From: Syngnathus acus
Taxonomy: Eukaryota; Chordata; Actinopteri; Syngnathiformes; Syngnathidae
Length of the DNA: 64,000 nt
NCBI RefSeq assembly: GCF_901709675.1
Contig: NC_051107.1
Location: forward strand, 4,900,001 to 4,964,000
Direction: 5' to 3'
Below, in pieces: positions 11,555 through 24,196 of this stretch. A program made the translations under genes and the position numbers. Under the pieces are notes generated by a model that was not told the DNA's origin, searched no databases, and saw only the letters and a program-made list of their open reading frames with translations. Numbering within the stretch: position 1 is the stretch's first letter; each line of letters starts with the position of its first letter.

Positions 11555-14500
11555 CGCCATTTATGTTGCCACGGAGGAGAAACTGTACCAGCTGAGCCGC
11601 GACCTGAGTCCGGTCCACACGGTCAAGCAGACGGGCGTCTTCACGGGACAGAGTGACGCAGCTCAGTTTTCCAGAGTGGACGGTGATTCATGGAACGAGA
11701 CCTTCAGCGTTAACGTGCTGCTGCCTTTTGTGGAGAACGGAACCCTCATCAGCTGCGGCGTGACCGACAAAGTGTGCGGCTACTGCGAGCTGCTGGCCTT
11801 GGCCGACATCTCCTCGGTGCTCCACAGGGAGCTCATCCTGGTGGGGCCCTTCATGCGCAGCAGCAGCGCCTCGGTGGCCCTCCTGGTGGCCATCCCGAGG
11901 ACCAAGCGGGACTTCTACATCATGACCGCCATCCAGCATCACAAAGGCGAGACGTCGTGCAACAGTTTAAGGGAGGAGGCCGTGTACCTCCACGACACCG
12001 ACAACAAACATGGCGCCGGCATCTTCTCCATCTCCGGTCAAGGCTCCAACTCTCTCTTTAGAAGCGCCGGCGACGTGGACTTTGTGGACGGATTTCAGAT
12101 TGCTTCCGTCATTTATCTGTTTGCCAACGTGCGTTCCGGCAACGTCAACAGAGTTCGGCTCATCTGGCTGGAGGCCCAGGAAAAGAAAACGGACACCATG
12201 AAATCGCTGCGCGGCGCATCGCTACTCCTCCCCGGGAAGAAGGGCAGCAGACTGCTGGCCTCCTCGGTGGTCCCGTCCGAAGCGCCCCCCGCACTGTGGG
12301 CTGGCGTGTTCCACGTGGACGGAGATCAGAGCGACACCTTGTTGCTTCTCTTTGACATCACTCCCGATCTCACGATGCCAGCAAATAAAGACCCGGATTT
12401 CTGCACCGCCGTGAAATGCGCCAACCAGAACTTTCAGGTTAGTCGGCCACCTCTTTCCGCTCTGGTCGGCCTTTTGCGTAACGTGCTTGTGCTGGCCAGG
12501 CCAAAGTGCTGCAGCCACTGAAGGTGCTCTTCAAGCAGACCTCCATGACGTCTGTTCTGGCCTCGACACACGGTGCCTGGATGGTCTTCTTTGTTGGGAC
12601 TGCTGATGGACAGCTCATTAAGGTGAGTTGTTAGATTTGTGACGTAAAAAAAAAAAAAAAATAGGACTAAGATAACTCATTTCTCATAATTCCCTCCACC
12701 AGTTCCAGGAAATAAAAATTAGCGCTGGCCATGTCAAATTCAGTATAACAGTAACATCCGGTACACTGTTTCACTTAAAGAAGCATTACCCAACACTTGC
12801 ACGCTTGGCTCATGTCAAGAGAGGAAGCGACACTCCTCGTCCACCCGCAACGGTGGGTCACGTGCCGGCTCGGCGGCGTTTGACCTCAACCGCAGCAAAT
12901 GCAAGCGATACTCTGTAAAACGGCCACACGTGCCCAACGTCATGTCACAAATGTTATTTATGCCGGGCCATTTCCTTCTCTCCCGATAACTAATGGCTGA
13001 ACCGCCCACTCGTCACACTCAGCTGTCGTGAATGCACGCTTCTCGTTTTCAGCTCAACGTGGACAAAAACCTTCGCGGCACTTGTCCAACGTTCCTTTAC
13101 CGGACCGCCGACGACCGTAAAGTATTTCCCGCCATGCACCTGGAAGTGGACGGTAAACACGTGTACGCGGCTTTTAGTAACCAGGTGGGTGTCCAGTCGC
13201 TGTCGTAACGCCTCGAGTGGGCGTTAAGGTCACGGCTGGAGGTCGTCCCGCAGGTGCAGCGCGTGTCCGTGTCCAATTGCCACACCCGCAAAACGCTGGA
13301 CGAATGCTGGTCGGCGCAGGATCCCGTCTGTGTCTGGTGTCGGGCCAAAAACAGGTTGGACAGCAGCGTCATCTACTCCACTTGATGATGATGATGATTT
13401 TATTTTTATTTTTTTATTGAAGTTGCACATTCAAAAGTGATTGCCGCGACTCCGACTGGTTGTCCTTCCCCGATGATTACCAGAAGAGGAAAATTTCCTT
13501 CACTGTGACCCAGGAAAGCGGCGCTCAGGTGTGTCATAAAACGTTGCCTTTTTTTTATTTTTTTATTATTCCCTAACGCACCCTCGCCTCCTTCAGATCC
13601 GCTTGGACGTACGCACGCACGTGAGCACGGCCGAAAACACCAGCTCCATCTTTGCCTGTCAGTTCTCCGCAAGTTCTGGCGAGCTCTGCACCCGGGGCGG
13701 CCCCTCACCCATCTTCCCGCAGTGCACTTGCATCTTCTCCAACGCCACGCTGCCTCCCAACCGAGGTTGGCCAATCAACGCCGTGATGTGACCTACAGAT
13801 TATTGACCTCCTTAAAATGCGCAGGGTTGAGCGTGACGGTGAAATTCCGACTGGGCTCGCTGAGATTTCTGGAACGGATAACGCTGATGACGTGCCCCGA
13901 CGTGAAGGGCTCGCCTCCCGCCGTTTTGTGAGTCCACACAGTCCCGTGTTGCCACGTTCCTCTTTTTCTCAATGTGTTTTCTTATCAGGTGCCGGAGATG
14001 TTTTGAGCTCGGGTGCAGCTGGAGCAACGGCAGCTGTTCCTGGGCTACCGCAGGAGAAATGAATGCAAGCGTGTCCGTCGTTAAATTCACGCAACATGAG
14101 TGGAAGTTAAAACATTTTAATTTTTTTTTTAAACAGGACCAAGTTTGCCAAGCAATCCAATCGCCAGTGGACCTTCCGGTAAGTCTCCCGGCGTTATCTG
14201 CCGTTGACATTTCAAGGAAAAAGTAACAATGTGTGCTTCCGTTTCGAAGCCGGAGATCTCCTCCGTCAGCCCCAATGTTGTGTCTTTCTACGGCCACAAC
14301 CGGGCTGTTTTGTCGGGCCGCAACCTCGCCGGCGTGACCCGCGTGAGGATCCACACCAACATGGACTGCGTGCCACGAGAGTGAGTGTTTTGGAGCCACC
14401 GTCATCAAGTGGAGCCGATTTCATTTTGACTCCTGGTCGCAGGTCTTTCGTGTGGAACAACACCGGCGTGTCTCTGATGTTCCACATTCCCGCCAGCCAA

Positions 14501-17500
14501 GGCAAAGGGACGGTCGGCCTGTGCGCCGTCCTCCCGGACGGCGGCTGCCATGGCAACGGCACGCTCACCTACACGTCATTGCCGTCCTGCACCTCTGTGA
14601 CGCCGAACAGCACCTGGAGCAGGTAAGCGTCCATTTTGCCAAGGAGCTCCGAGACAACTCGGGTTTAACGAAGACGCTATTTTCGGAAGCGCTGCTGAAA
14701 TGGCTCGCGACGCTCAGCTGTGATAAGTCACCCGCTACTTCCGTTCTGCGTTGCGAAAGTGGCACTTTCAAGATGAGTTGACTGACTGCCTTTTTTTTTT
14801 TTTTTTGGGTTGCAAAAGCAGATTGGCTCAATATTGATGTTCTTCTCTGTGCTGTGTAGTGGAAAGAGGAAGATCTTGCTGGTGGGATCCAACCTTGAAG
14901 TTGTGGACGGCGTCCTGCACAGTCACAGCCGACAGGAAGTCAGCCTTCCCACCGACAGAAGCTCCTGTGTGAGGGCACACGCACACTTCGCGCTGACTTA
15001 GCATGAGGCAATTTCCTGAAAGCAACATGTTGAAATGATGCTTTCTGCTTTTTTTTTTCCCCCCCTCTGTAAATCTTAACTCATTCACCACCATTGACGG
15101 CTATAGACATCAAAGTTTTTTTTTTTTTTTGCAGAATCTGACTTACTCGACACCCGCAGCTGAGGGCGCTGGGACTGGTTTGCCCAGCCGTTTGTCTCTC
15201 AAAGTCGCCAATGAAACACTGGCCTGCCCGCGGTCCATCATCTACTATCCCGACCCCCACTTTACAAGTTTCACCTCCACAAGGACCGGGGAGGATGTTC
15301 GCGTCACCATACAGGTGCGTCTTCCTTTTCAGCACCATCGCGCGGATGACGTCATTCTTCCATTGCAGAAAACGTCCGATAAGCTGGAGATGAGCATAAA
15401 GGATGTGACGGCCGTGGGGGTCCACGGGGGGAAAGACTACCCCTGCGTCATGGAGGCCAAAGACACCGACAACCAGACGGACTTTTTCATCTGCGAAATT
15501 CAAAATGTGCCTGATGTGAATTTCCGTCAGTTGAAGGTGAATATTCAAATTTGGGTTGCGCTTTCTTCTCCCCATCAATTTGTTCCCGCCCGCAGGTTTT
15601 ATACGGCGATCAGACAGTCACGCTGCAGAACACGTCCCACCTTCTCACCCTCATGCTGCTCGTCCTTTTCCTGATACCTTTCATCATCCTCGGTCGGGCA
15701 CGGCAAAAAAAACCCAAAAAACTGGCACTCGTGTCAGAATATTCATTTATTTTCATCTTTCAGTGGTGATGATGGTTTACCGGCGCCAGCAGAAGCAGTT
15801 GACGATGAAGATGAATAAGCGCGTGGAAAACCTGGAACTTGACATCAGGAATGACATCAGACAAGGTGGACCCCGAGCTCATCTGAGTTTCTTAACGGTA
15901 GAGAACAATCACAACTGTCCCTCACAGGTTTTGTAGACATGCAGACGGAAAACGCCGACCTGATGGAGAACGTCGGCGCTATTCCTTTCCTGGACTACAA
16001 GCACTTTGCTTCCAGAATCTTCTTCCCCGAGGTGAATGGAACCTGTCGAGAGACTCTCGGCCAAAGCTCAACCCCTCCCGCCTTTTTTTTTTTGCAGAAC
16101 GAAGCTCTGATGGCGTCGTGTATGCGAGACGTCGGTCAGGTAAAGGTGGACCCCGAGTCCTCGCGTGGGCTGCGCTGTGACTCACCAGATCTGACTCTGG
16201 ATCAGGTGGCCGTGAAGGTTCATCTGGACAAGGCTTGCCAGGCCTTGTCCGAGCTCATCCTGGACCAGCGCTTCCTCACGTGCATGGTGCACGCCGTGGA
16301 GGAGCAAAAGACTTTCACCATTAAAGACAAGTCGGTATTTGCTGTCCTTCCATGTGTTTGATCGTCACACTCCAATCGTCCACCCCGTCCGTCGCAGGTG
16401 CGCGTTGGCCTCTCTGTTGACAGTGGCGCTCCACAGCGACCTGTCCTACCTCACGGAGGTGATGGAGGTCCTGCTGAAGGATTTGATGCAAAAGAACAGC
16501 GCCGCTCAGCCCAAAATGATGCTTCGCCGCACCGAGACGGTCGTGGAGAAACTTCTCACCAACTGGATGTCCATCTGCCTTTACGGCTTCTTGAGGGTCT
16601 GTTGCACTTTTTTTTTTTTTTTGTGTCATTGACATTTTCGTACCTGGCAGGAAGTGATCTTTTTTCAGTTAACGTTTCCCTCTAGATTGTGTCACTTCTC
16701 TCTCGGGTTAATTCCTCTTTGCTGAGCCACATCTTGGGCACCCCGCCCCCCCCCCCTTCTCGCACGCTTGTGTACAGGAGAGCGTCGGCCAGCACCTGTT
16801 CCTGCTGGTGAGCGCCCTCACGCAGCAGATCGCCCGAGGACCTGTGGACTGCGTGACGGAGAAAGCTCTCTACACGCTCAGCGAGGACTGGCTGCTCTGG
16901 CAGGCGCAGGACTTCACCGCTCTGGTAGAATTTTTTTTCAAGGAGGAAGTAGCCAGAAAGAAATGAAACTAGAACAAACAGTCAAGTCTTATCTGTGTGC
17001 GTGCAGAGGCTGAAGGTGTTGTTTGCGGTGGGCAATGACGGCGAGGTGAGCGAACCCCTGGAGGTGCTCGCCCTCAACTGCGATACGGTGGAGCAGGTCA
17101 AGGGGAAAATCCTCACCACCTTCAAGGCCAAGTTTGGCTTCCCTTACAACGGCCCGCACACGAGCGTTTCTATCGGTAGGCGTCGGCACCATAACGCAAG
17201 ATGGACGAAAAAGAAAATGACGCCGTCTCCGTACCGCAGAGTTTGAAAGGAACGGAATCTTTGTCGCGCTTGACGAGGTGGACGCAAGCTCGGAAGTGAT
17301 CGGGGAGGTGACCATGCTCAACACGCTCCAGCATTACAAGGTGAACCATCCATCACTGTTTACAATCTGAGTGGTTGCATTTTGTTTGCAATTTCTTTTC
17401 TTGTTTTTGCGTGGAGGTTCCAGACGGAGCTACGATCAAGGTGCTCTCAAGAAAAAATCCTTCAGTGAGCCCGCAGAGTAGCCTGAAAGGTGAGCTGAAA

Positions 17501-18868
17501 GCATCAAGTGCATCAAAAATGCTCGTCTGATCCACAATCTTTTCCTTCCAGATGATCACGACTTCTCAGGCAAATACTTCCACTTGGTAAGATTGTGACA
17601 TCACGCGCATCATGGTGGCACTAACAGACACGAGCGTCCCTGCAGATTGACCCCGATGTGGACCAGGACCGAGGGAAGGGTCCGGAGAGGAAGAAGTTAA
17701 AACTGAAGGAAGTGCACCTCACCAAACTGCTTTCCACCAAGGTGCAACAATGTTTCCTCGAAGTTAGGTTTTTATTTTGTCTGCACAGGAAATCACACTT
17801 GTGCGTCTGTGTCTTGAAAGGTGGCCGTGCATTCATTTGTCGAGAACTTGTTCAGGTCTATTTGGGGGCTTCCTAACTGCAGAGCGCCACTAGCCGTCAA
17901 ATACTTTTTTGACTTCTTGGACAGTCAAGCAGAAAACATGAAGATCCCCGATCCAGATGTGCTGCACATTTGGAAGACCAACAGGTTTGGAACTATTTTT
18001 GGTGGAATAGTAGTTCAACTATTGGCTAACTTTTCATTTGCAGTTTACCTCTGCGCTTCTGGGTGAACATCCTGAAGAACCCCCAGTTCGTCTTCGACAT
18101 GGACAAAAGTCCCCACTTGGACGGCTGCTTGTCCGTCACGGCTCAGGCCTTCATGGACTCCTTCTCCCTCAGCGACACGCAACTGGGCAAGGTAAACACC
18201 CCCCCCGGCACCCCACCGCCGCCTTTGCCAAGACTCTTTCTCCTCGGCAGCACGCGCCGACCAACAAGCTGCTGTACGCCAAAGACATCCCCAAGTTTAA
18301 GCAGGAAGTGAAAGCCTACTACCGGCAGATCCGAGAGCAGCCGCCCATCACGCGCGCTGAGTTCTACAATTTCCTGCAGGAGGAGTCAAAGGTGACTGAA
18401 CAACCGAAAAAGAAAACACATGAAGTGTTTTAACACAATGCCCGCTTTTCTTTTCAGAAACACGAGAATGAGTTCAATGAAGGAGCGGCCCTCAAGGAGC
18501 TCTACAAGACCATCCAGCGATACTTCGCAGAGGTTAGTGAAGTCGTTATTGCTAGTTATAGATTTGACTATCGGCAAGATCATTGGAGGTCACTGGCGAA
18601 GCGCTTTGTGCATCTGCTTTGGAAATCTTTATGAAACGCTTTGTTATAGCAATAAGCGCGGTGTTCTTTGCAGAACAGGGTAGACATACAGAAGATTGTC
18701 TAACACTCCCCCACGCACGTACACACACAGATCTTAGCCAAACTGGAAGAAGACGGGGTCTCCGGTGAGGCGAAGAAGCAACTCCAAAGGGTGAAGGACA
18801 CGTTTGATGAACTGAAGAGCTGTTCTTGGACCTCGAGCAACCAAAAATCGGATGGACAACACAAATAA
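11427..18868 (+). CDS. plxnc1: Plexin-C1, semaphorin receptor
   Basis: Thirty coding exons join in frame to about 1550 residues (human plexin-C1: 1568). Exons: 11427-12437, 12500-12622, 13053-13184, 13254-13354, 13423-13528, 13597-13765, 13825-13927, 13989-14064, 14137-14178, 14250-14380, 14443-14622, 14860-14968, 15135-15314, 15369-15536, 15596-15692, 15764-15865, 15928-16031, 16098-16330, 16398-16596, 16778-16924, 17007-17175, 17240-17340, 17417-17489, 17552-17586, 17646-17741, 17821-17984, 18044-18191, 18251-18391, 18458-18532, 18731-18868. Order of parts: signal peptide, sema domain (to about 420), PSI (423-490), IPT-type repeats, one transmembrane helix (about 893-914), a coiled juxtamembrane stretch, then the split cytoplasmic GAP domain. 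The GAP has [15 protein letters not shown] in exon 19 and [16 protein letters not shown] in exon 27, around a ubiquitin-like Rho-binding domain (about 1172-1285). The protein is a plasma-membrane receptor for semaphorin 7A/viral semaphorins with Rap-GAP activity (family knowledge). The exon 8 donor is GC rather than GT. Confidence 0.95.
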
Positions 18869-19205
18869 TTATTTTCTACCTTCCCATCTCCTGTGCTTAT
18901 TTGACCCCGCCCCTAATCTCCCACCGCCCGGGGTATTCGGTCCGAACCGTTGACCACAGGGGAGGAGGGTGGACCGTGCCGCCAACTCTGGGCCCCCAGT
19001 CCAACACACACACGCACACTTCCCAAAATGGGCCGTGAGAACCAGGTCCGGCCCAAGAGGTGCTGGCACTGGTGTGATGCATGCACGCGGCAGAGAGAGA
19101 ACAATGAGGGCTTCTAATCTTCGTTTGCCGTAGGAAACTTGATGTTACGCCTGCATGTGTCGTATTATCTTATTGTTTGTGAAGTGATTTCATTTGCAAA
19201 GGGGA

Positions 19206-19211
19206 AATAAA
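19206..19211 (+). terminator. plxnc1: plxnc1 polyadenylation signal
   Basis: AATAAA about 340 bp after the plxnc1 stop codon, followed by a GT-rich stretch. This is the first canonical signal downstream and the likely 3' end of the transcript. Confidence 0.6.
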
Positions 19212-19280
19212 AAACGGTTTGTCAAGTGTCTTGGAATTGAAACATTTTATTGAGATGAACAAAGCTCATACCTGTGGCCT

Positions 19281-19461
19281 GTTATTAGGTACACCTCGTG
19301 ACGTCACAAAGAAACCAGCCAATCAGGAGGCGGGGGTGAGGGCGAGCGCGGCACGTTTCACTTTCTGTTCAGCTTTGACAATGTTTTTTTCCCTAATGAA
19401 GTGGCCTGTTATTAGGTACACCTGAAAATGGCGGTGTACCTAATGGAGTGTCCGAGTGACA
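19281..19461 (+). repeat. MITE-like fragments with TTATTAGGTACAC ends
   Basis: Two fragments beginning CTGTTATTAGGTACACC lie next to each other (about 19280 and 19407). The second contains a small inverted repeat (GGTACAC / GTGTACC) and ends in TAATGGAGTGTCCG. A related copy lies at 36715-36860 beyond the palindrome. TTATTAGGTACACC is a sequence common at ends of fish Tc1-like and MITE repeats. These copies are degenerate and non-coding. Confidence 0.5.
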
Positions 19462-19739
19462 AATTACATACCAGGAAATCAGTGTGACTTCTGCGTCATC
19501 ACAAATTTACAGGTTAAGAACCACTGATGGAAACGTACAGTCAGTGAAGCAACCTTTTCCACAGTAGTCACCATGACAGGTGACCACCTGGTGGCGCCAG
19601 TGTGCCAAGCGTCGTTGGACGATCAGGAGAAGAAGATTTGAATTGACGGATGTGACGTCAGGTCTTCAGGTGAATTGAAGACAGGTGTGCTCAAGGGGAG
19701 TTATCAAATGCAGGTGCCACCGAGCGCGTGTCATTTTCT

Positions 19740-20150
19740 CAGGTAAGCGAGCAAATGTTTGTCGTTTCTTGCCGTCTCTCACGACGGACGCCATGTTTGT
19801 TTGTTGCAGGATTTTCGCACTCGCCACGGCGACTGTAGGCGTCGAAGTTAACTGGAGGCCGCAAGGAGAGTTTTCAAATAGGCCCCAAAATGTGTAGTTT
19901 GGTACCTTTTCTCACAAGCCTTTTTTATTTTGTTTGTTGCAGGATTGTCGTACTCTCGTGACTCGGCAACGTCACGTCCACCGCGACGGTGGGCCTGGAG
20001 GTAAATTGTAGACCGCAGGCAATTTAGCTCGCGAGCAAATGTTTGCCGTTTCTTACGATGCCATTTATTATTTCTTGCAGGATTTTCGCCGTCTAGGGAG
20101 TGTTTGAGGTTTGGGCACGGCACGCCACAATCGACTTTGCGTCGCGTCGC
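19740..20150 (+). repeat. Tandem ~135-bp units with splice-acceptor-like ends
   Basis: Three diverged units (steps of about 134 and 138 bp) each contain GCGAGCAAATGTTTG-like sequence or a remnant, then a T-rich tract ending in TTGCAG followed by GATT(T/G)TCG. Acceptor-like sites are at 19809, 19942 and 20080, and GAGGTAAATT at 19997 resembles a donor. The mirrored set lies at about 35265-35690. Whether any are spliced is unknown. Confidence 0.5.
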
Positions 20151-20378
20151 TGCGCGTTTTGCCGCTACGGTGTTTGTAATGTCTTTCGCGGTTGCTTTTT
20201 TTAATGCTGGCCAGCATTTTTTCATTCGTTTGTTTGTTGAAGGTTCGTAAATGACGCCGCCGATAAGCGCGTGTTTGCCTGACTATAGGAAATGTTAGTT
20301 TGACTAGTCAATTAAACAATTCTTTATCAAACCTGGATCATCTGACCAATGTGAGGTGAGTTGATGGATGATAAATTA

Positions 20379-20580
20379 AAATATGAATTATAAACCTGAT
20401 AAATTATCATAATTTACTACAATATAATGATTATATATTTTTTCAACTGTAAAACTCTACTTAGTATGTTTAAAATTAAAATATTAATTATAATTCTGAT
20501 AAATTATCATAACTTACTACAATATAATAATTATATATTTTTTCAAATGTAAAACTCACTTAGTATGTATAATTGTTGCA
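20379..20580 (+). repeat. AT-rich tandem duplication (two ~115-bp copies)
   Basis: Two adjacent copies share GATAAATTATCATAA, a CAATATAAT tract and AAACTC(T)ACTTAGTATGT. The right arm (34685-34785) has only one copy, so the duplication arose in the left arm after the arms formed, or was lost on the right. Confidence 0.65.
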
Positions 20581-20903
20581 AAAATATCATGCCATTGGCA
20601 CTCTACTCAGTCTATTTTTGTTGCAATAATTTGTTTGTCTTTTGTAGCACTAAAAAAGGCTGCCCAGCCAGCATCCTTCTTTCTATACAAAGCAAGCAGG
20701 AGGCTCTTGAGGAGCCATTTCAGTGATGAGGACACTGAGGAAGAGTAGTCCTAAATCAGGTGAAAACCTGTTCTTGTAAAGTTTCAGCTTCCCAACACAC
20801 AATGGCCGTCTGTGTCGAGTTTTAGCTTCCCAGCGCACAATTAATGGCTGTCTGTGTTTTTGCAGGCTGCAAGAGAAGCTGAATGGGATGAGGAAAAGTA
20901 TAA

Positions 20904-21190
20904 TTCCATATCCAAAGGAGCAATGGCCTATCCAAAGGAGCAATGGCCTATCCAAAGGAGCAATGGCCTATCCAAAGGAGCAATGGCCTATCCAAAGGAG
21001 CAATGCCATATCCATAGGAGCAATGGCCTAAAAGGAGCAATGCCATATCCAAAGGAGCAATGCCATATCCAAAGGAGCAATGCCATATCCAAAGGAGCAA
21101 TGCCATATCCAAAGGAGCAATGCCATATCCAAAGGAGCAATGCCATATCCAAAGGAGCAATGCCATATCCAAAGGAGCAATGCCATATCA
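20904..21190 (+). repeat. 20-bp minisatellite, left arm
   Basis: About 14 tandem copies of a 20-bp unit (CATATCCAAAGGAGCAATGC or CCTATCCAAAGGAGCAATGG). The long open frames through it are a by-product of the period and not a gene. Units are contiguous without unique spacers, so this is not CRISPR. Confidence 0.9.
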
Positions 21191-22190
21191 AGTCAAGAAT
21201 CAAGCGGCGCACTGCAAAAGTCGACGTGTGCGGATCATGTGCCCAGGAGGGGGCAGTGTGGTTGCCTTTGGTTATGGGTGCACGACGGAAAGGTTGCAGG
21301 TGTGGACAGGGTTTGGGGCTCTGATGGTTGGTCTTGCTTAAGAGGTGTGCTGTGGTTGCGGCTTGTCTGGATCCAGCGTTGTCTTGTGCTTGGTTGCCAT
21401 TGATGGCTCACTTGGGGGAGGACGTGGTTACGTGGATGGACACAAACCCAAACTTTGACGTTGAGCCGAATGTCCAATTTTGCCATATGACTTGTACCAT
21501 TTTGTCTTGCCACTGTCGTACTTGCTGCGTTCTTTGTTCTCCCCCCTTGGTGTAGGGCGGCGTTGGAGCGAGCCCATCCCGAATGTCCAATTTTGCAATT
21601 TGACTTGTGACATTTTGTCTTTTTCTAACCTACCACTGTTGCACTTGCTCTAACCCTAACCTACCACCACTGTGGTACTTGCGTTCTTTGTTCTCCCCTA
21701 GGTGTTGGAGCGAGACAATCACATTTTGGGTCTTTTTCTAACCTACCACTGTCGTGCTTGATCTAAGCCTAACCTACCACTGTGCGTCCTTTGTTCTCTA
21801 GGTGTTGGGGCGAGCCGGTCCACGAGGAAGACACAATAATGCGAGCAGCGCCCAACTCATTGCATGTTCTGCCTTTTGCAGGCCGGACGCAAAAGGGGGG
21901 GCGGCGCACGGCCCGATCCGACCCGGCGACGGTCACCAAGAGTAGCTAGCCGCTGTGATCAAGTAAGCAAGTGACCTACAACTTGGGGTGCTCTTTGAGT
22001 TTCTAACATTTGTTTCTGTTTCTGCAGATGGCGACCGGGACGCGACACCATCTGATCAGAGGTGGACGGACCGCTGTGGCATTGCTCTGAAGTAGCCGAG
22101 TTCTGAGGGAGACCCGCTTCCCTGGAGGCGTCGACCTGCGCAGCTTCAACGTGTGAAATGGATTTATTTTATGTTTTTTTAAATTCACAC

Positions 22191-22379
22191 CAGCGGTGTC
22201 CAAATGTCTGTTTGAGGGCTGCATACTGAAACAAATTCAGAATTCTTTGACACAAATTCATTAAATCAATCACGGAATTTTGCCATTCATATTTTGTGCT
22301 ACTGCTACAAAGCGGTGTTGTGTTCATTCATGTGGTGTGTTGATAAAGTTGCCCCGAGGCTGCCATTTGGACACCAATG
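22191..22379. mobile_element. hAT-like MITE, left-arm copy
   Basis: The ends are inverted: CAGCGGTGTCCAAATG at the left, and the complement of CATTGGTGTCCAAATGG at the right. The 189-bp body is non-coding. The same element lies at 32660-32848 in the right arm, so it inserted before the arms were duplicated. No clean 8-bp target duplication is visible now. Confidence 0.6.
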
Positions 22380-22699
22380 GTGACATGTGTAGGGCTGCAC
22401 GCGTATTGGAAAACTGCCACATGGTGGTATAGGTTATTGACATGCACTTTAAGAAAGCTTTTAAGATTTTTTTTTAATGTGGAAAATGAAACCTGTTTTC
22501 TTGCCTAACTATTTGTAATGAGTTTAGAAGATAAGTCATTGATGCAAGTTAAAGTTAACTAATCTAACTGATCTCATTGCGATCAAATTGTTCACCTCCA
22601 TCCCAGAATTTTGCACAACTTTGCTCAATGCAACGGTCTGGCCCAATATGCCATATCACAGATTTTCCAACATGTCGTGCAGCCCTGCTTGAGTGCCAA

Positions 22700-22975
22700 A
22701 CGCGCAGCGACTGCAAGCGCAAGCGACCGCGCAGCGACGGCAAGCGCAAGCGACCGCGCAGCGACGGCAAGCGCAAGCGACCGCGCAGCGACGGCAAGCG
22801 CAAGCGACCGCGCAGCGACGGCAAGCGCAAGCGACCGCGCAGCGACGGCAAGCGCAAGCGACCGCGCAAGCGACCGCGCAAGCGACGGCAAGCGCAAGCG
22901 ACCGCGCAAGCGACCGCGCAAGCGACGGCAAGCGCAAGCGACGGCAAGCGCAAGCGACGGCAAGCGCAAGCGAGA
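22700..22975 (+). repeat. GC-rich satellite of CGCAAGCGAC-type units, left arm
   Basis: Interleaved short units (CGCAAGCGACCG, CAGCGACGGCAAG). They are open in several frames and would encode Ala/Arg/Lys/Ser-rich low-complexity peptides on either strand, which is expected of the repeat and not evidence of a protein. Mirrored at 32050-32335 with a different arrangement of units. Confidence 0.8.
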
Positions 22976-23214
22976 CTTTTGTGCTTGTCTTGAGAGGTGG
23001 AAGAGACAATGCACGAAACGAAGAGCCGGCGGACGGAGGCCACCAGACCAGTGAGCGGGGTGCAAAGGAAGGATTCACCCAAAGAAAGCAGTCGCCAAGT
23101 GATTAAGAAGAGCCTGACGCATGACTGGCCAAGGCTGGCCAGAGGTGACATGGCAATCCAATATGCAAGGGTAGTGTACACACTTGTGGGTTTTAATTTG
23201 GTTTCCTTATTTGT

Positions 23215-23510
23215 CTGCCTTTCAGGGTTGCCGGGGCAGCGGATGGGACGAGCGCCAGCCCGCACCGAGAGGGACCGGGCCACACCCACAAGACCAGGGA
23301 GGGGGCAGGTAATGAGTACGTCGACACAAGTGAACCGCATGCAACTGAGTGCTGTTTGTCTTTTTGCACTTGTGCGAGGCGGAAGACGAGTCCAACACCG
23401 GCCGGAGCAGACCCGGACCTTGGCCCGTGACGAGCGGCGATGCGGCGAGGCCGGGAGGGCGAAACGCCCAGTCAGCGTTGAGGGGGAGTATGACTTTGGT
23501 TTTTCTTTTG
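23215..23510 (+). repeat. Direct-repeat unit 1 within the left arm
   Basis: This block (starting CTGCCTTTCAGG, with GAACCGCATGCAAC inside and ending in a TGACTTTGGTTTTTC-like tract) is related to 24197-24723. Both copies have acceptor-like TTTCAG or TTTTTGCA signals ahead of GC-rich segments. The pair is mirrored in the right arm. Confidence 0.6.
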
Positions 23511-23515
23511 CTCCC

Positions 23516-23720
23516 TCCCTGTCTGTTTGAATAGGATAACTAGCAGCACGCACGGGCAATTGGGTTGCCGTGACCCTCTAGATACGAATTGGCAAAGTAG
23601 ACCCTCCCTCCCTCCCTCCCTTCCCTGTCTGTTTGAATAGGGTAACTAGCAGCACGCACGGGCAATTGGGTTGCTGTGACCCTCTAGATACGAATTGGCA
23701 AAGTAGACACCCCCTTCCTC
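23516..23720 (+). repeat. Two ~107-bp tandem units with CCCT runs
   Basis: Each unit reads CTGTCTGTTTGAATAGG, then GCAGCACGCACGGGCAATTG, then TACGAATTGGCAAAGTAGAC, followed by a CCCTCCCT tract of variable length. A mirrored pair lies at about 31320-31510. Confidence 0.7.
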
Positions 23721-24196
23721 CCTCCCTCCCTCCCTCTCTCGCTCTCTTTCTCTGATGCGCCCGGCAGTACCTGCATGGCCTGGTGCACTCAGGGTGGAAC
23801 GTGGCTATACCTTGCCCTTTGTGGAATACCAGGGTATAATGTCTGCCTGCCTGGGTCCCAGTGTCGTCGACGGTGTCGAGGTCGATGAGATTCTCCGTGA
23901 CGCCCTCCGTGACGTCACGTTTTCCTTTTTTTTCCTCTCGGGGCCAAGCCAGCTCTCCTGGCCGGTTGTGCTTAAGTGCGCACCAAAGCCTCTTATCTCC
24001 TCTTGCTCTCTCCCTCCCTCCCTCCCTCCCTCCCTTTTTGTAAGGGGTTAAACCTTTCATAACCCGGATCGCTCCAATGCGGGAGGGCCGTATGAGACAT
24101 GCGCCAGCCCGTGCGTGCCGCTAGTTGCCCGATTCAAACTTACCTGTCAAGGTTGCTAGTGGAAATTTTCCTCTTGCCAAAACCACCACAATATGT

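Noticed and set aside
20904-21190. CRISPR-like array of short repeats
   Set aside because: The 20-bp units are contiguous with no unique spacers, and the host is a vertebrate; it is a minisatellite.
22577-23559. Basic Ala/Arg/Lys-rich proteins of 130-330 residues over the GC-rich satellite
   Set aside because: Open simultaneously in several frames on both strands, as expected for a stop-free GC repeat; the non-repeat parts show no family resemblance.
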